From assembly GCF_000805455.1 (NCBI RefSeq), contig NZ_JSUS01000001.1, positions 372,001 to 436,000 on the forward strand: a DNA stretch of 64,000 nt. Direction: 5' to 3'. Below are positions 1 through 8,624 of this stretch, piece after piece. The translations under genes and the position numbers were made by a program. Numbering within the stretch: the stretch's first letter is position 1; every line of letters begins with the position of its first letter. Origin of the DNA: Acinetobacter sp. A47 (GTDB taxonomy: Bacteria; Pseudomonadota; Gammaproteobacteria; Pseudomonadales; Moraxellaceae). The notes beneath the pieces were generated by a model, which saw nothing but the letters and a program-made list of their open reading frames with translations, did no database searches and had not been told where the DNA came from.

Positions 1-1
1 C

Positions 2-2185
2 TTGGCCAAAATGAAAAGTGCAATGGATGGCATCGAGTGGAAAGCTAAAGCGCTTAACGGCGCTTTATTGGCTTTGGCCACTGGTGCCGTACTTGCTGTA
101 AAACAAACGGCCAGCGAGCTGGATAGGCTGTATTTTTCATCTCAGCGTATTGGTGCCAGTGTTACGAACATCAATGCATATGGGAACGCTATTGCACAGC
201 TCGGTGGCAGTGCCGAGGGGGCAGTCGGATCTCTTGAGGCGCTATCGGAGAAGATCCGGAACTCTCCGGGCTATGAAGGGCAGATCAAAAGTCTTGGTGT
301 AAATACCCGTGATGCCAACGGTGCCATGCGTGACCGCGTAGAGGTGATGAAGGATCTAAGCGGCGTTTTATCTAAAATGCCTGCTTATCAAGCCAATGCT
401 TATGCCAATTCCCTTGGCATCGATCAAAAAACCTTGCTGGCCATGCGTGATGGTAAATTCATGGCAAACATGGAGAAATACCAGAAGATCCAAAAAGAAC
501 TCGGTATGAATGATGACTTGGCCAAGTCTGGCAATGAGTTCATGACTGAGTACCGTGATCTGACAATGATGACCAAAACCGGGTTCCAGGTCATTGTCAT
601 GCAGGCGGGTAAAGCGTTAATTCCTATCTTGAGAATGTTGAATCAGTTGATTCAGGCAGGTATTCATGCCTTCTCTCAACTGAATCCACAGATCAAAGAA
701 GGTCTCGCCGTGGGCCTGCGCTTTGCAATGCTTGCTCTGATGTTTGGAGCTTTGGCCAAGTCGCTTGGATTACTACTTAAGTTCATACCATCATTTAAAA
801 CCTTTATTGAGTTACTCAAATTATTCCGATTAGGCTTCTTAGCTTCTCCAATTGGAATTATCTTGGCACTCGGTGCTGCCCTGGCTTTGTTATGGGATGA
901 CTGGAAAGTATGGAAAGAAGGTGGTAAATCCTTAATTGATTGGAGTTGGCTGAATGGTATGGATGCCATTATCAACAAAATCAAGGATTTTCTGTCCATT
1001 CTGGAAAAGGTTAAGGACAAGACAATCGAGTTTGTCCAGAAAATCATTAAGGACCCCGCCGGCGCACTAAAAGAGGTTGCTACGGAAGTTGAGAAGGGTG
1101 TCACCAAGACTGCTGAGAAAGTAAATAATGCAGTTGATAAGTACATCAATCCAACAGATCCGAAGAAGGTAACCCCGACACAGGATAAAGTGGCCAGCGT
1201 CACGGATTTTGCATTTTCTCTGGTTGATAAGGGCTTGGCGTGGCTTGGTAATGCAGATGCGCAGCACCGGGTTGACCAGCGCGACCGGGGCGAGATTGGT
1301 TACCAGTCTGTTGCAACCGGTGCAGCTAAAGCGGCAGTGAGTGCTGTTAAAAATGTTGTGAAAACTGGTAATGAGCTGAAATTATCCGAACAGGATATCG
1401 TTGATATCATGAAAGTGGCATCAACTGAGGTCGTTGGGTCTTTAAAAGGTCAGGCTTTTGAGCAACAAGCTGCAGGTGTCATTGATACCATTTTGAACCG
1501 TACGGCATCTGGTAAATATGGAAAAACTTTACGTGATGTGGTTAATCAGCCCTATGCATTCTCAGATATTAACTCTAATCAAAAAACAGCCTATGGTAGC
1601 GTTCAAAACGTACCGATGAGTAGAGTAAGTAAACGCATGGAGAAATTTGTGCGGGAATACATAGAATTACGTGCAAATGGTAAAGCCTCAAGCGTGGGCC
1701 TAGACGTATCTTATGCAAATCCATACTTCATAGGTCCAAAGGCAAGCGCCAATACCAAGAAGTGGGTAGCAGAAGTTGTTGAGCAGGCAAAGGTGAGTGG
1801 ACAAAGATATGGAGCAGGTAATGCAGTTCATGTGCATGGAACCCCGAGTGCTGATAAGCACAAGATGCCAAAACCATTTTATATTTCCACTCCAAACTCA
1901 GGGAGTACACCAAAAGGAGCAACTTCATTAGCAGAGTTCGCACAAAATGCAATTTTGCCTAATATCCTTTCTTTTGGCCCTCCATCTGGGAATCCGCATA
2001 AATCGCAGATTAATAATGCAGATGCTATGACAGCAAGTAACATAGTGATTAATCAGAATTATCAAACTGATATGACAATTAATGGAGCTTCAAGTCCAAT
2101 TGATTCTGCAAATGCTGTGAAGCGTCAACAGGAAAATTCAATGGTATTTATGGCAAGAGGTGCCAAAGGTGTTCTTGTCGGGTAA
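2..2185 (+). CDS. Phage tape-measure protein with C-terminal cell-wall hydrolase domain (5' partial)
   Basis: This is the C-terminal part of a tail tape-measure protein. The frame is open to the left edge, so the true start lies outside the window. The N-terminal part visible here is helical (about residues 1-210). Hydrophobic segments follow around residues 235-300 (LAVGLRFAMLALMFGALAKS and a Leu/Ile-rich stretch), as in tape-measure proteins that enter the host membrane. A charged coiled-coil-like stretch occupies about 330-400. Residues about 465-620 resemble SleB-type cell wall hydrolases: a Glu in ASTEVVGS, then GVIDTILNRTASGKYGKTL and QPYAFSDINS. That domain would open peptidoglycan during DNA entry. 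The gene leads the tail-baseplate cluster and is followed by baseplate genes on the same strand. The tape-measure assignment is from overall architecture; the hydrolase domain is the firmer part. Confidence 0.8.
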   Translation: MAKMKSAMDGIEWKAKALNGALLALATGAVLAVKQTASELDRLYFSSQRIGASVTNINAYGNAIAQLGGSAEGAVGSLEALSEKIRNSPGYEGQIKSLGVNTRDANGAMRDRVEVMKDLSGVLSKMPAYQANAYANSLGIDQKTLLAMRDGKFMANMEKYQKIQKELGMNDDLAKSGNEFMTEYRDLTMMTKTGFQVIVMQAGKALIPILRMLNQLIQAGIHAFSQLNPQIKEGLAVGLRFAMLALMFGALAKSLGLLLKFIPSFKTFIELLKLFRLGFLASPIGIILALGAALALLWDDWKVWKEGGKSLIDWSWLNGMDAIINKIKDFLSILEKVKDKTIEFVQKIIKDPAGALKEVATEVEKGVTKTAEKVNNAVDKYINPTDPKKVTPTQDKVASVTDFAFSLVDKGLAWLGNADAQHRVDQRDRGEIGYQSVATGAAKAAVSAVKNVVKTGNELKLSEQDIVDIMKVASTEVVGSLKGQAFEQQAAGVIDTILNRTASGKYGKTLRDVVNQPYAFSDINSNQKTAYGSVQNVPMSRVSKRMEKFVREYIELRANGKASSVGLDVSYANPYFIGPKASANTKKWVAEVVEQAKVSGQRYGAGNAVHVHGTPSADKHKMPKPFYISTPNSGSTPKGATSLAEFAQNAILPNILSFGPPSGNPHKSQINNADAMTASNIVINQNYQTDMTINGASSPIDSANAVKRQQENSMVFMARGAKGVLVG

Positions 2186-2228
2186 TATATTTGACATGTA
2201 ATTAAGCAGACTTCCCAAAAGGTTAATC

Positions 2229-2933
2229 ATGAGAAAATTATTATTAGGTATAAGTTTTATACTATTTTCGACAGTCAGTTTTGCTGAAAAACTTCATAAG
2301 AACTCACTTATCGATTATATATTTTTCGATGATTTTAAAACGTGGTTAACTGGCGGGAAGTCTATCTATAACTGGTCAGGTTATGTAGATAAGGATAAAA
2401 CTATATCTAAACAAGTGTATGCACCGCATGTGATGTATCATGAGTTCGATTCAAATGTATATGCAGCATCAAAAAAATATAACTCTGTTCCAACATTGTT
2501 AAACGGTGTGGTGTATAGCGTAAAGTCAGATATATCAAATAAACCAGTAGTAACCTTTTCAGCTGGTTCCTCTGATTATTTCTACGCTAAAGGCTTTGAA
2601 ATTGATGAGGTTAATAAGCTAAAAAGAGGAAGTCAGTTTAAATTTGTATGTTATAAATTTGATTATGATGGTTTTATCTTAAGATCTAATCAGTGTACAA
2701 CGATTTCAAATTATTATGATTTATTATCCGAAGGGCTTTTCAAAGATATAGATTTAGAAAAGATAGAGTTAAACTCACCTTTTAAATTTAAAGATTTACT
2801 TTTAAAGCATATATCTCCAACAGAAATGGATAAATTCAATCAGGAATGTGGTTATAGATCGATAAATGATGTGCAATGTTTAAACAAAGCAAATGACATT
2901 TCTATTAAAGCATTCAAAGAGATAGCAAAGTAA
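2229..2933 (+). CDS. Secreted or periplasmic phage-encoded protein of unknown function
   Basis: The 234-residue product starts with a clear signal peptide (MRKLLLGISFILFSTVSFA, cleavage expected before EKLHK). The mature part is polar and aromatic-rich, with several Asp/Lys/Tyr runs and a few cysteines. I recognise no family. A purine-rich AAAGG lies just upstream of the ATG. The gene is noticeably more AT-rich than the tail genes around it and sits alone between the tape-measure gene and the baseplate genes. It is followed at once by a hairpin terminator. That pattern is typical of a moron, a separately acquired gene that may be expressed from the lysogen. A role in lysogenic conversion or superinfection exclusion is inference only. 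Confidence 0.7.
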   Translation: MRKLLLGISFILFSTVSFAEKLHKNSLIDYIFFDDFKTWLTGGKSIYNWSGYVDKDKTISKQVYAPHVMYHEFDSNVYAASKKYNSVPTLLNGVVYSVKSDISNKPVVTFSAGSSDYFYAKGFEIDEVNKLKRGSQFKFVCYKFDYDGFILRSNQCTTISNYYDLLSEGLFKDIDLEKIELNSPFKFKDLLLKHISPTEMDKFNQECGYRSINDVQCLNKANDISIKAFKEIAK

Positions 2934-2953
2934 ATTAAGTTTTAAGCAACCTT

Positions 2954-2980
2954 AACCGATCTTACAAGATCGGTTTTTTT
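2954..2980 (+). terminator. Rho-independent terminator abutting the next start codon
   Basis: A stem of about 9 bp (AACCGATCTT / AGATCGGTT) with a small loop is followed by a run of T that runs directly into the ATG at 2981. It would end the transcript of the secreted-protein gene. Confidence 0.8.
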
Positions 2981-3658
2981 ATGAGTGAAATTATGTCGAT
3001 AGGTACTTTAATAGATAGTGGCCTAGGCGCTATCACATCTGGACAAAATACTGAGGTTGTTGGCTCATTATTATTGTCTGGCCGCGGCCGGTCGATCATG
3101 GGCTTGTTTGCCGATGTTACAGTCGAAGAAAAACATAAAGATGAGCTGAAAATTACAGAGCATCCAACGGAAGTCGGTGCGGCCATTTCAGATCATGCAT
3201 ACAAAGAGCCGCCAGAGGTGACGATGAAGGTGGGTTGGTCAGAGAGTGCCGGCACCCTTAACGGCTTTCTGGGAAATACCGTTCTGGGCGGCAATACAAG
3301 TTTGACCATCGTATATCAAACTTTACTGCAACTGCAGGACCAGGCTCTGCCACTTATCATTTCAACCGGTAAGCGGCTATACACCAATATGCTCATTAAA
3401 TCGCTAGCATGTACCACGGATCTACAGACCGAAAACGTTCTGATGATCGATATCACATTTAAAAAAGTGATTATGGTCAGTACACAAACAACCTTTATTG
3501 CAATCGAAAATCAGGCAAGTCCAGAAGCCACTGCAGGTGTTGCTGATGGAGGTACAGTGCAACCCAAAGAGGTGAGCACATCTATTCTTGGCCAGCTATT
3601 TGGTGGCGCTCAAGTCGGTGGAGGGTGGGAATTACAAAACCCATTTGGTGAAACATGA
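2981..3658 (+). CDS. Phage baseplate protein, Dit-like
   Basis: The 225-residue protein resembles the Dit-like N-terminal domain family found in simple contractile-tail phages. It has an N-terminal region with LSGRGRSIMGLFADVTVEE, a central DHAYKEPPEVTMKVGWS segment typical of the family, and a C-terminal extension. In such phages it forms a ring linking tail tube and baseplate hub. The start is uncertain: ATG 2981 follows the terminator T-run directly, while ATG 2993 (MSIGTL) has GAGTG about six bases upstream. The stop overlaps the start of the plug gene by four bases (ATGA), indicating translational coupling. The next genes encode plug, hub and spike, which supports the baseplate role. Confidence 0.75.
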   Translation: MSEIMSIGTLIDSGLGAITSGQNTEVVGSLLLSGRGRSIMGLFADVTVEEKHKDELKITEHPTEVGAAISDHAYKEPPEVTMKVGWSESAGTLNGFLGNTVLGGNTSLTIVYQTLLQLQDQALPLIISTGKRLYTNMLIKSLACTTDLQTENVLMIDITFKKVIMVSTQTTFIAIENQASPEATAGVADGGTVQPKEVSTSILGQLFGGAQVGGGWELQNPFGET

Positions 3659-3948
3659 TCTACGAAATCCCCCTTAACTATGGCAATCAAAAATTCAATA
3701 TTCGTCTTGGTACCACTCAATACAAGCTGCAGTTTATCTATCGTGGTGACCGGTGGTATTTAGATATTTTTGATACTGCAGAGAATCCGCTGATTGCAGG
3801 CCTGCCGATGCTAGTTGGTGACAATCTACTGGCACAGCATCAGCACATCATCAGTGGTTCACTGTATGTGCTTAATACCAATGAAGAAGAAAGCCAAGAT
3901 TTTGGTGACTTGGGAGCCAACATAAAACTGTATTGGAGCGATTCATGA
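3655..3948 (+). CDS. Phage baseplate plug protein
   Basis: A 97-residue protein matching in length, pattern and position the small baseplate plug proteins of simple contractile-tail phages (cyanophage Pam3 gp18-like). The visible pattern is YEIPLNYGNQKFNIRLG, then a YRGDRWYLDIFD motif, then a PMLVGDNLLAQ segment. It would fill the hub lumen. It starts with an ATGA overlap of the preceding stop and ends four bases into the hub gene, so three genes in a row are translationally coupled. The call rests on recognising the conserved motifs; I could not align it. Confidence 0.7.
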   Translation: MIYEIPLNYGNQKFNIRLGTTQYKLQFIYRGDRWYLDIFDTAENPLIAGLPMLVGDNLLAQHQHIISGSLYVLNTNEEESQDFGDLGANIKLYWSDS

Positions 3949-4937
3949 CAACACAATGGAAGCGCAATTGCCGGCTGACAATTCAGGTTGACGAGAATAC
4001 CCCTGATGCTTTGGATTTTACCGATTTTAAAATGACTTTTCTGGTCAGTCAGGCCACGACAGAGCAACCTAAGGCTGCCGAAATCTATATCTATAATTTA
4101 TCGCATGAGACCATGAATAAGCTGGCTGGTGTGGATGACGATAAAAAGAATACCCAGGTTATTCTGGCTTGTAGTTATGGAAATGATGAACCTGAGGTTA
4201 TTTTTAAAGGTCGTGTTTTTCAATACCGCCGTGGACGTTATAGCCAGGTAGATACTTATCTTTGCATTCTGGCCATTGCTGGTGATCAGGTGCGTAATGA
4301 TGCAATCATTAATCAATCCGTCCCTGCAGGTACACCAATTGAGGGTTTAAACGGGCTGATTGTTGAAGAAGCCAAAAAATATGGTATCGATGTAGGAAAT
4401 CTGGTTCAGTTAAGTGATCAAAAGTATCCGCGTGGACGTACCTTATTTGGCAGCTTTCATGGATTGATTGAGCGTGTCGGCCGAGAAAATAACGTCACTT
4501 ATGACTACTCAGAAGGTGTTCTTAATTCAACCGAACTGGATAAATTTTCGATTCAGCCAATCTTTGTTTTAACCGCAGAGACCGGGATGGTCGGTATGCC
4601 TCAACTGACCAGTGAGGGCCTTATCGTTAAGTGCTTGTTGAATCCAAAGTTAAAACGGATGGATCGTATTCAGATTGATTTAACCAACATGCAGTCTGAA
4701 AACTACGATATTGCATACAGTGGCCAGCAAGTAGATCAGCCTCACAAAACCCCGAAACTGGCCACCAATGCGCAGGGCGTTTTTGTAATCCAAGCAATTG
4801 AGCACAGTGGTGATACGCGTGGGGATGAGTGGTACAGCAATATGGTATGTACGGCACTTGGTGCTGTGGTACCAAAAACAGGCATCTCAATTAATGCGGT
4901 TGATGAAAGTTGGACACCGGCACCGGGAGCAGGTTAA
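3945..4937 (+). CDS. Phage baseplate hub protein
   Basis: A 330-residue protein of the baseplate hub family (T4 gp27/Mu gp44-like role). It begins with an antiparallel strand-rich domain containing the AEIYIYNLSHETMNKL motif. That motif is common in hub proteins and precedes the region that threads onto the tail tube. Residues about 130-200 carry a segment resembling a small hub insertion domain (YGIDVGNLVQLSDQKYPRGRTLFG). The ATG at 3945 overlaps the upstream stop, which is preferable to the TTG twelve bases earlier. The stop overlaps the start of the spike gene (TAATG). Position between plug and spike is exactly that expected for a hub. Confidence 0.75.
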   Translation: MTTQWKRNCRLTIQVDENTPDALDFTDFKMTFLVSQATTEQPKAAEIYIYNLSHETMNKLAGVDDDKKNTQVILACSYGNDEPEVIFKGRVFQYRRGRYSQVDTYLCILAIAGDQVRNDAIINQSVPAGTPIEGLNGLIVEEAKKYGIDVGNLVQLSDQKYPRGRTLFGSFHGLIERVGRENNVTYDYSEGVLNSTELDKFSIQPIFVLTAETGMVGMPQLTSEGLIVKCLLNPKLKRMDRIQIDLTNMQSENYDIAYSGQQVDQPHKTPKLATNAQGVFVIQAIEHSGDTRGDEWYSNMVCTALGAVVPKTGISINAVDESWTPAPGAG

Positions 4938-5611
4938 TGGCATTAACAGTCAATGAGCGTTCACCGGATCTGCTCGGTATTATCAAAGATGCGGTTACTG
5001 CAGAGATATTGGCCATCTGGACAAACTTACCATGTGAAGTGGTGAGCTATGATCCTGATGCTGTCACTGTAGAAGTAAAGCCCTTAATCCGGGTACCGGT
5101 ACGTACACCGGACGGCGGTATCGAAATGCTGGAAATTCCAATCCTGCAGGACGTACCAGTTATGTTTCCGGGCGCTGGTGGCTTCACCATCACACATCCG
5201 ATCAATGTGGGGGATGAGTGCCTTGTCAGCTTCTCATCGCGCAATATTGACAACTGGTGGCAATCTGGTGGGGTTCAGAATCCCTTTGACACCCGGCATC
5301 ATGATTTATCTGATGGTTTTGCCTTTTTTCGACCGCAATCCCAGGATAAAAAGATCTCTGGTATATCGACCGATAATCTCGAGATCCGCAGTGATGACAA
5401 CGCTACAAAGATCCAAATCACACCTGGTGGAATAATCAATTTTATTGGCCAGAAAGTTGTCTTTCATTGCGATGTGGAAATGAAAAAAACATTGTCGGTA
5501 GATGGGTTGATTAAATCGCTTGAAGATGTCCTGGCAAAAACAGTCAGTCTGTTCAGCCATAAACATAAGGGTGTTCAATCCGGATCTAGTACATCAGGTC
5601 CACCAGAATAA
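4937..5611 (+). CDS. Phage baseplate spike protein, Gp138-like N-terminal domain
   Basis: About 224 residues. The N-terminal 100 or so form an OB-fold-like domain of the Gp138/gpV spike family, seen as EVVSYDPDAVTVEVKPLI, then PILQDVPVMFPGAGGF and INVGDECLVSFSSRNIDNWW. This is followed by repetitive short beta strands (IQITPGGIINFIGQKVVF) expected for a trimeric needle. The C-terminus has an HKHKG motif. This His-containing tip is often seen in spike proteins and may bind metal, though that is inference. The ATG overlaps the hub stop. The spike pierces the outer membrane during injection. Confidence 0.8.
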   Translation: MALTVNERSPDLLGIIKDAVTAEILAIWTNLPCEVVSYDPDAVTVEVKPLIRVPVRTPDGGIEMLEIPILQDVPVMFPGAGGFTITHPINVGDECLVSFSSRNIDNWWQSGGVQNPFDTRHHDLSDGFAFFRPQSQDKKISGISTDNLEIRSDDNATKIQITPGGIINFIGQKVVFHCDVEMKKTLSVDGLIKSLEDVLAKTVSLFSHKHKGVQSGSSTSGPPE

Positions 5612-5628
5612 AAGTTATCAATATGAGG

Positions 5629-5649
5629 GGCGCGAAAGCGTCTTTTTTT
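5629..5649 (+). terminator. Terminator-like hairpin with GNRA loop before the wedge gene
   Basis: GGCGC-GAAA-GCGTC forms a short stem with one G-U pair closed by a GAAA tetraloop, followed by seven T and then the ATG at 5650. It lies between the spike gene and the gp25-like wedge gene. Confidence 0.65.
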
Positions 5650-6009
5650 ATGCGCTATAGAAAACTTTCAAGTGATGGCGACTATGTCTTTGGATCTGGC
5701 AAGAATGACTTTCTTGTGAATACACCAGAGACCGTGGCGCAGGCAATTTTAACCAGGTTAAAACTTTGGCTCGGTGAGTGGTTTGCTGACACTGCAGACG
5801 GTACCGGATGGAATCAATCTATTGTCGGCAAACATTCCAAAAATATCTATGAGCTGACGCTCAGGCAACGTGTTTTAGAAACGCCAGGCGTAACCAACAT
5901 TACTGACTTTAACAGCACACTTGATGCTGATACCCGCCGTTTAACGGTATCCATGACAGTAAACACAATTTACGGCGAAGCCTATGTAAATGGGGACTTA
6001 ACAACATGA
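5650..6009 (+). CDS. Phage baseplate wedge protein, gp25/gpW-like
   Basis: A protein of about 119 residues with the fold pattern of small wedge proteins: NDFLVNTPETVAQAILTRL helix, a GEWFADTADGTGW segment, and a C-terminal strand pair (TRRLTVSMTVNTIYG). Its length fits the gp25/gpW-like wedge family. The start is ambiguous. ATG 5623 lies upstream of and within the hairpin, so translation from there would read through the terminator stem. ATG 5650 starts directly after the T-run, giving MRYRKLSSDG. The stop overlaps the J-like wedge gene by four bases. It would help join the baseplate wedges to the central hub. Confidence 0.7.
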   Translation: MRYRKLSSDGDYVFGSGKNDFLVNTPETVAQAILTRLKLWLGEWFADTADGTGWNQSIVGKHSKNIYELTLRQRVLETPGVTNITDFNSTLDADTRRLTVSMTVNTIYGEAYVNGDLTT

Positions 6010-7190
6010 CATTAACAACTGTTGCACCGGAGATTACAGATGCTGGTCCCGTTGCACCAACTTATTATGAGATTGTTGATTATCTCAAGACACAATACAA
6101 AGGCATCTATGGTGAAGATGCCTATCTTGAAAATGATAGCCAGGACGGGCAATGGATCGGCGTATTTTCCCGGGCAATTGCAGATGTAAATGCGGCGATT
6201 ATAGATGTCTATTCTACTTTTTCACCGAAGACAGCAAGTAAAGATGCCTTGTCACGTAATGTGGCAATCAATGGAATTACCCGGCAGATCCCAACATTTT
6301 CAACCGTAGATCTCGAAATTACAGGTGTAAGTGGTACCGAGATTACCAAGGGTTATGCGCTGGACGACAATGGCAATCAATGGGTTTTCCCTGATCTGGT
6401 TGTTATACCTGTCTCTGGTAAGGTTGTTATTACAGCCAGAGCTAAAAAGCCCGGCGCAATTCTGGCCATGACCAATACCATTAAGATTATCGGTAAGCCG
6501 ACACGGGGCTGGAAAGGGGTCAATAACCCTGCCACTTCGACCTTGGGTATGCCGGTTGAATCGGATGCAAAGCTCAGACAGCGCCAAGCGCTCTCTGTTG
6601 CTATTCCATCGCAATCTAAAACGGACAGCATCAAGGGGGCTATTTTTAGTTTACCTGGTATTTCACGCTGTAAGACATATGAGAACGATACTGATTCGAC
6701 TGATAGCCTGGGGATACCAAGCCATAGTCTTTGTGTGGTCGTTTCTGGCGGTGATGCTGCAGAGATTGCAGGCATTATGCGGGCGAAAAAAAGCTTGGGG
6801 TGTGGCTGGTACGGCAACGTTAACGTCACTGTGATCAACTCATTCGGTGAAGAGGAAACGGTAGCGCTGTATCGGCCAAATATCATTAATATTGGTTTTA
6901 AGCTCAACATTACCGGTTCATCGGAATATACAAAAGAGATTGAGGCCAATATCAAACAGAATTTGGCTGATTATGTGAATCAGCTGGATATCGGCGACCG
7001 GATCATGCTGAACAAGCTATACATTCCTGCCGGGTTATTCGGAAATCTGGATTCTGAGACATACCAGATTAATTCTCTCGAGATAATTGCAAATGATGTG
7101 CCCATCGAGGGGGATTACAGTCTGGCATTTAACGCCGTGGCGTACTGTGATACCGACAATATCGAGATTAATACCTCGGGAGGGTTCTAG
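6006..7190 (+). CDS. Phage baseplate protein J/gp47-like wedge protein
   Basis: The 394-residue product is a baseplate J family protein. It shows the characteristic N-terminal helix with ENDSQDGQWIGVFSRAIADVNAAI, the central VDLEITGVSGTEITKG strand region with GYALDDNGNQW, a KPGAILAMTNTI segment, and a DAKLRQRQALSVA motif. The length is normal for the family. J/gp47 proteins form the baseplate wedge ring that changes state on host contact. The ATG overlaps the preceding stop (ATGA), and the stop TAG overlaps the GTG start of the next gene (TAGTG). Confidence 0.85.
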   Translation: MTLTTVAPEITDAGPVAPTYYEIVDYLKTQYKGIYGEDAYLENDSQDGQWIGVFSRAIADVNAAIIDVYSTFSPKTASKDALSRNVAINGITRQIPTFSTVDLEITGVSGTEITKGYALDDNGNQWVFPDLVVIPVSGKVVITARAKKPGAILAMTNTIKIIGKPTRGWKGVNNPATSTLGMPVESDAKLRQRQALSVAIPSQSKTDSIKGAIFSLPGISRCKTYENDTDSTDSLGIPSHSLCVVVSGGDAAEIAGIMRAKKSLGCGWYGNVNVTVINSFGEEETVALYRPNIINIGFKLNITGSSEYTKEIEANIKQNLADYVNQLDIGDRIMLNKLYIPAGLFGNLDSETYQINSLEIIANDVPIEGDYSLAFNAVAYCDTDNIEINTSGGF

Positions 7191-7783
7191 TGGATGCAAG
7201 CAAATATATCGCATTGCTGACCAGCCAGCATCGAGATAAACCCAAATTTAGGGCAACGGTTGAGGCCTCATTAAACCCATTGGTTGACTGCTTGGATTGC
7301 CTCAATATTCTGGGCAGTAAATTTGATCTGGAAACAGCGAAGGGTGATCAGCTGCAGATTATTGCTGACTGGGTGGGTGCACCGAACTCGATCCCTAACT
7401 CTGTACCGGTTCCATATTTTGGCTTTCAGGGCCAGCCGGCATCGTTACCTTGGCGTGAGACCAATGATCCAAGCTTTAAGTCTGGTTATTGGCGTGAGTC
7501 GGGCATGAGTGGCTACACGGCGTTAAAGATGTCACCACAGCTATTTAAGCGAGTAATCAAGGCCAAGATCCTTTTAAACAAAAGTGACTGCACCGAGCAA
7601 TCAGCAAAAGAAATTATATCTCTCGTTATCGATAAACCATTCAAGTTTAAAGACAACAAAGACATGACTATAACTTTCAGCTTTTTAGCCAGTTATGAAG
7701 TCTTTGAGCGGGAGTTAGTCCGATTAATGTTCCCTTTACCATCCGGTGTAAGGTTGATTTTTGAGGGTGAAGATGAGTATTGA
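7190..7783 (+). CDS. Phage tail protein, DUF2612 family
   Basis: About 197 residues beginning with GTG, whose G is the last base of the preceding stop. The LETAKGDQLQIIADWVGAPN motif and a downstream YFGFQGQP...PW region are typical of DUF2612 tail proteins. These take the place of tail protein I in this phage type and probably connect baseplate wedges with fibres. The stop is 11 bases inside the next gene, so expression is coupled to the fibre gene. Confidence 0.75.
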   Translation: MDASKYIALLTSQHRDKPKFRATVEASLNPLVDCLDCLNILGSKFDLETAKGDQLQIIADWVGAPNSIPNSVPVPYFGFQGQPASLPWRETNDPSFKSGYWRESGMSGYTALKMSPQLFKRVIKAKILLNKSDCTEQSAKEIISLVIDKPFKFKDNKDMTITFSFLASYEVFERELVRLMFPLPSGVRLIFEGEDEY

Positions 7784-8558
7784 TAAATTAACCGAGTTTG
7801 CAAAAACTGGTGATAAAAACACTGATGATCTGGATTTAGAGAAAGGCTTTCCTTCTAGGTTACAGCCTGCACGCCAATGGTTCAACTGGATCCTGAACAA
7901 ATACAGCTTAAAGACCAATGAAATTATTGATGGTCTGGCAACACAACGTCAGGAGCTTTTAGATGCATTATCAAATCAGCGTACTGAGATACTGCAAGCT
8001 TTAGCAGATCAACGAGAAGATCTGTTAATAGCTTTGGCCAATCAAAAAGTTGAAATCATGAATGCCGTGCAACAAAAGATTGATCTGTTATCTGAAGCAT
8101 TGACGAACATGGGCAATGATCTGAACCAGAAAATTACTTCACTTAATCAAAACAAACTGGATAAAACGGCCACCGCCGTTGCTGCAAAAAAGTTAGAGAC
8201 AGCAAGGGAAATTAAGCTTTCTGGCGTCATTTCTGGTACCGCAAATTTTGATGGATCAGGCAATATCGAAATCATTACCTCTTATGTGAAAGGCATAGGT
8301 ATTGGTCAGGAAATTAGAGATGTCACATCTAGCCGCGCTAATGGCCAGTCATACAGAAATACGGGCGATTTGCCAATTCAGGTGATTATTTCACTGGCAC
8401 AAAATACAGCTCACTTTGCTGCAGTCTCTAAAGATGGAACAAATTGGATTAATCCTGTTTATGGTGATGGTGAAGCTAGTATTCCATTCTCAGCAACTAT
8501 TCCACCAGGTTGGTATGTCAAAGCTACTTCGTTTGAACGTTGGTTTGAGCTGAGTTAA
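7773..8558 (+). CDS. Tail fibre protein with hendecad coiled coil
   Basis: A protein of about 261 residues. The N-terminal ~50 residues (GFPSRLQPARQWFNWILNKY) resemble the baseplate-attachment segment of phage fibres. Residues about 58-101 contain four 11-residue repeats (see the repeat entry), giving a parallel coiled coil. A second helix (LNQKITSLNQNKLDKTATA) leads into a KLETAREIKLSGVISGTANF segment, which is very common in phage tail fibres. The C-terminal ~90 residues are a small beta-rich domain (VIISLAQNTAHFAAVSKDGT, IPPGWYVKA) likely to be the receptor-facing tip. GAGGGTGA precedes the ATG at 7773, which is preferred over the in-frame TTG at 7761. Confidence 0.8.
   Translation: MSIDKLTEFAKTGDKNTDDLDLEKGFPSRLQPARQWFNWILNKYSLKTNEIIDGLATQRQELLDALSNQRTEILQALADQREDLLIALANQKVEIMNAVQQKIDLLSEALTNMGNDLNQKITSLNQNKLDKTATAVAAKKLETAREIKLSGVISGTANFDGSGNIEIITSYVKGIGIGQEIRDVTSSRANGQSYRNTGDLPIQVIISLAQNTAHFAAVSKDGTNWINPVYGDGEASIPFSATIPPGWYVKATSFERWFELS
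7944..8075 (+). repeat. Four tandem 33-bp units encoding 11-residue repeats
   Basis: Four consecutive 33-bp units encode QRQELLDALSN, QRTEILQALAD, QREDLLIALAN and QKVEIMNAVQQ. The 11-residue period is that of hendecad coiled coils. DNA identity between units is only partial, so the array is old or maintained by selection at the protein level. Confidence 0.85.
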
Positions 8559-8586
8559 ACCAGCACATTATTTATAATTTTTTATA

Positions 8587-8608
8587 GCCGCCTTCGGGCG
8601 GTTTTTTA
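8587..8608 (+). terminator. Terminator with TTCG tetraloop between fibre genes
   Basis: CCGCC-TTCG-GGCGG followed by TTTTTT. The next gene's Shine-Dalgarno (GGAG) and ATG follow within 20 bases. Confidence 0.85.
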
Positions 8609-8624
8609 TTGCCTGGAGAAAAGT

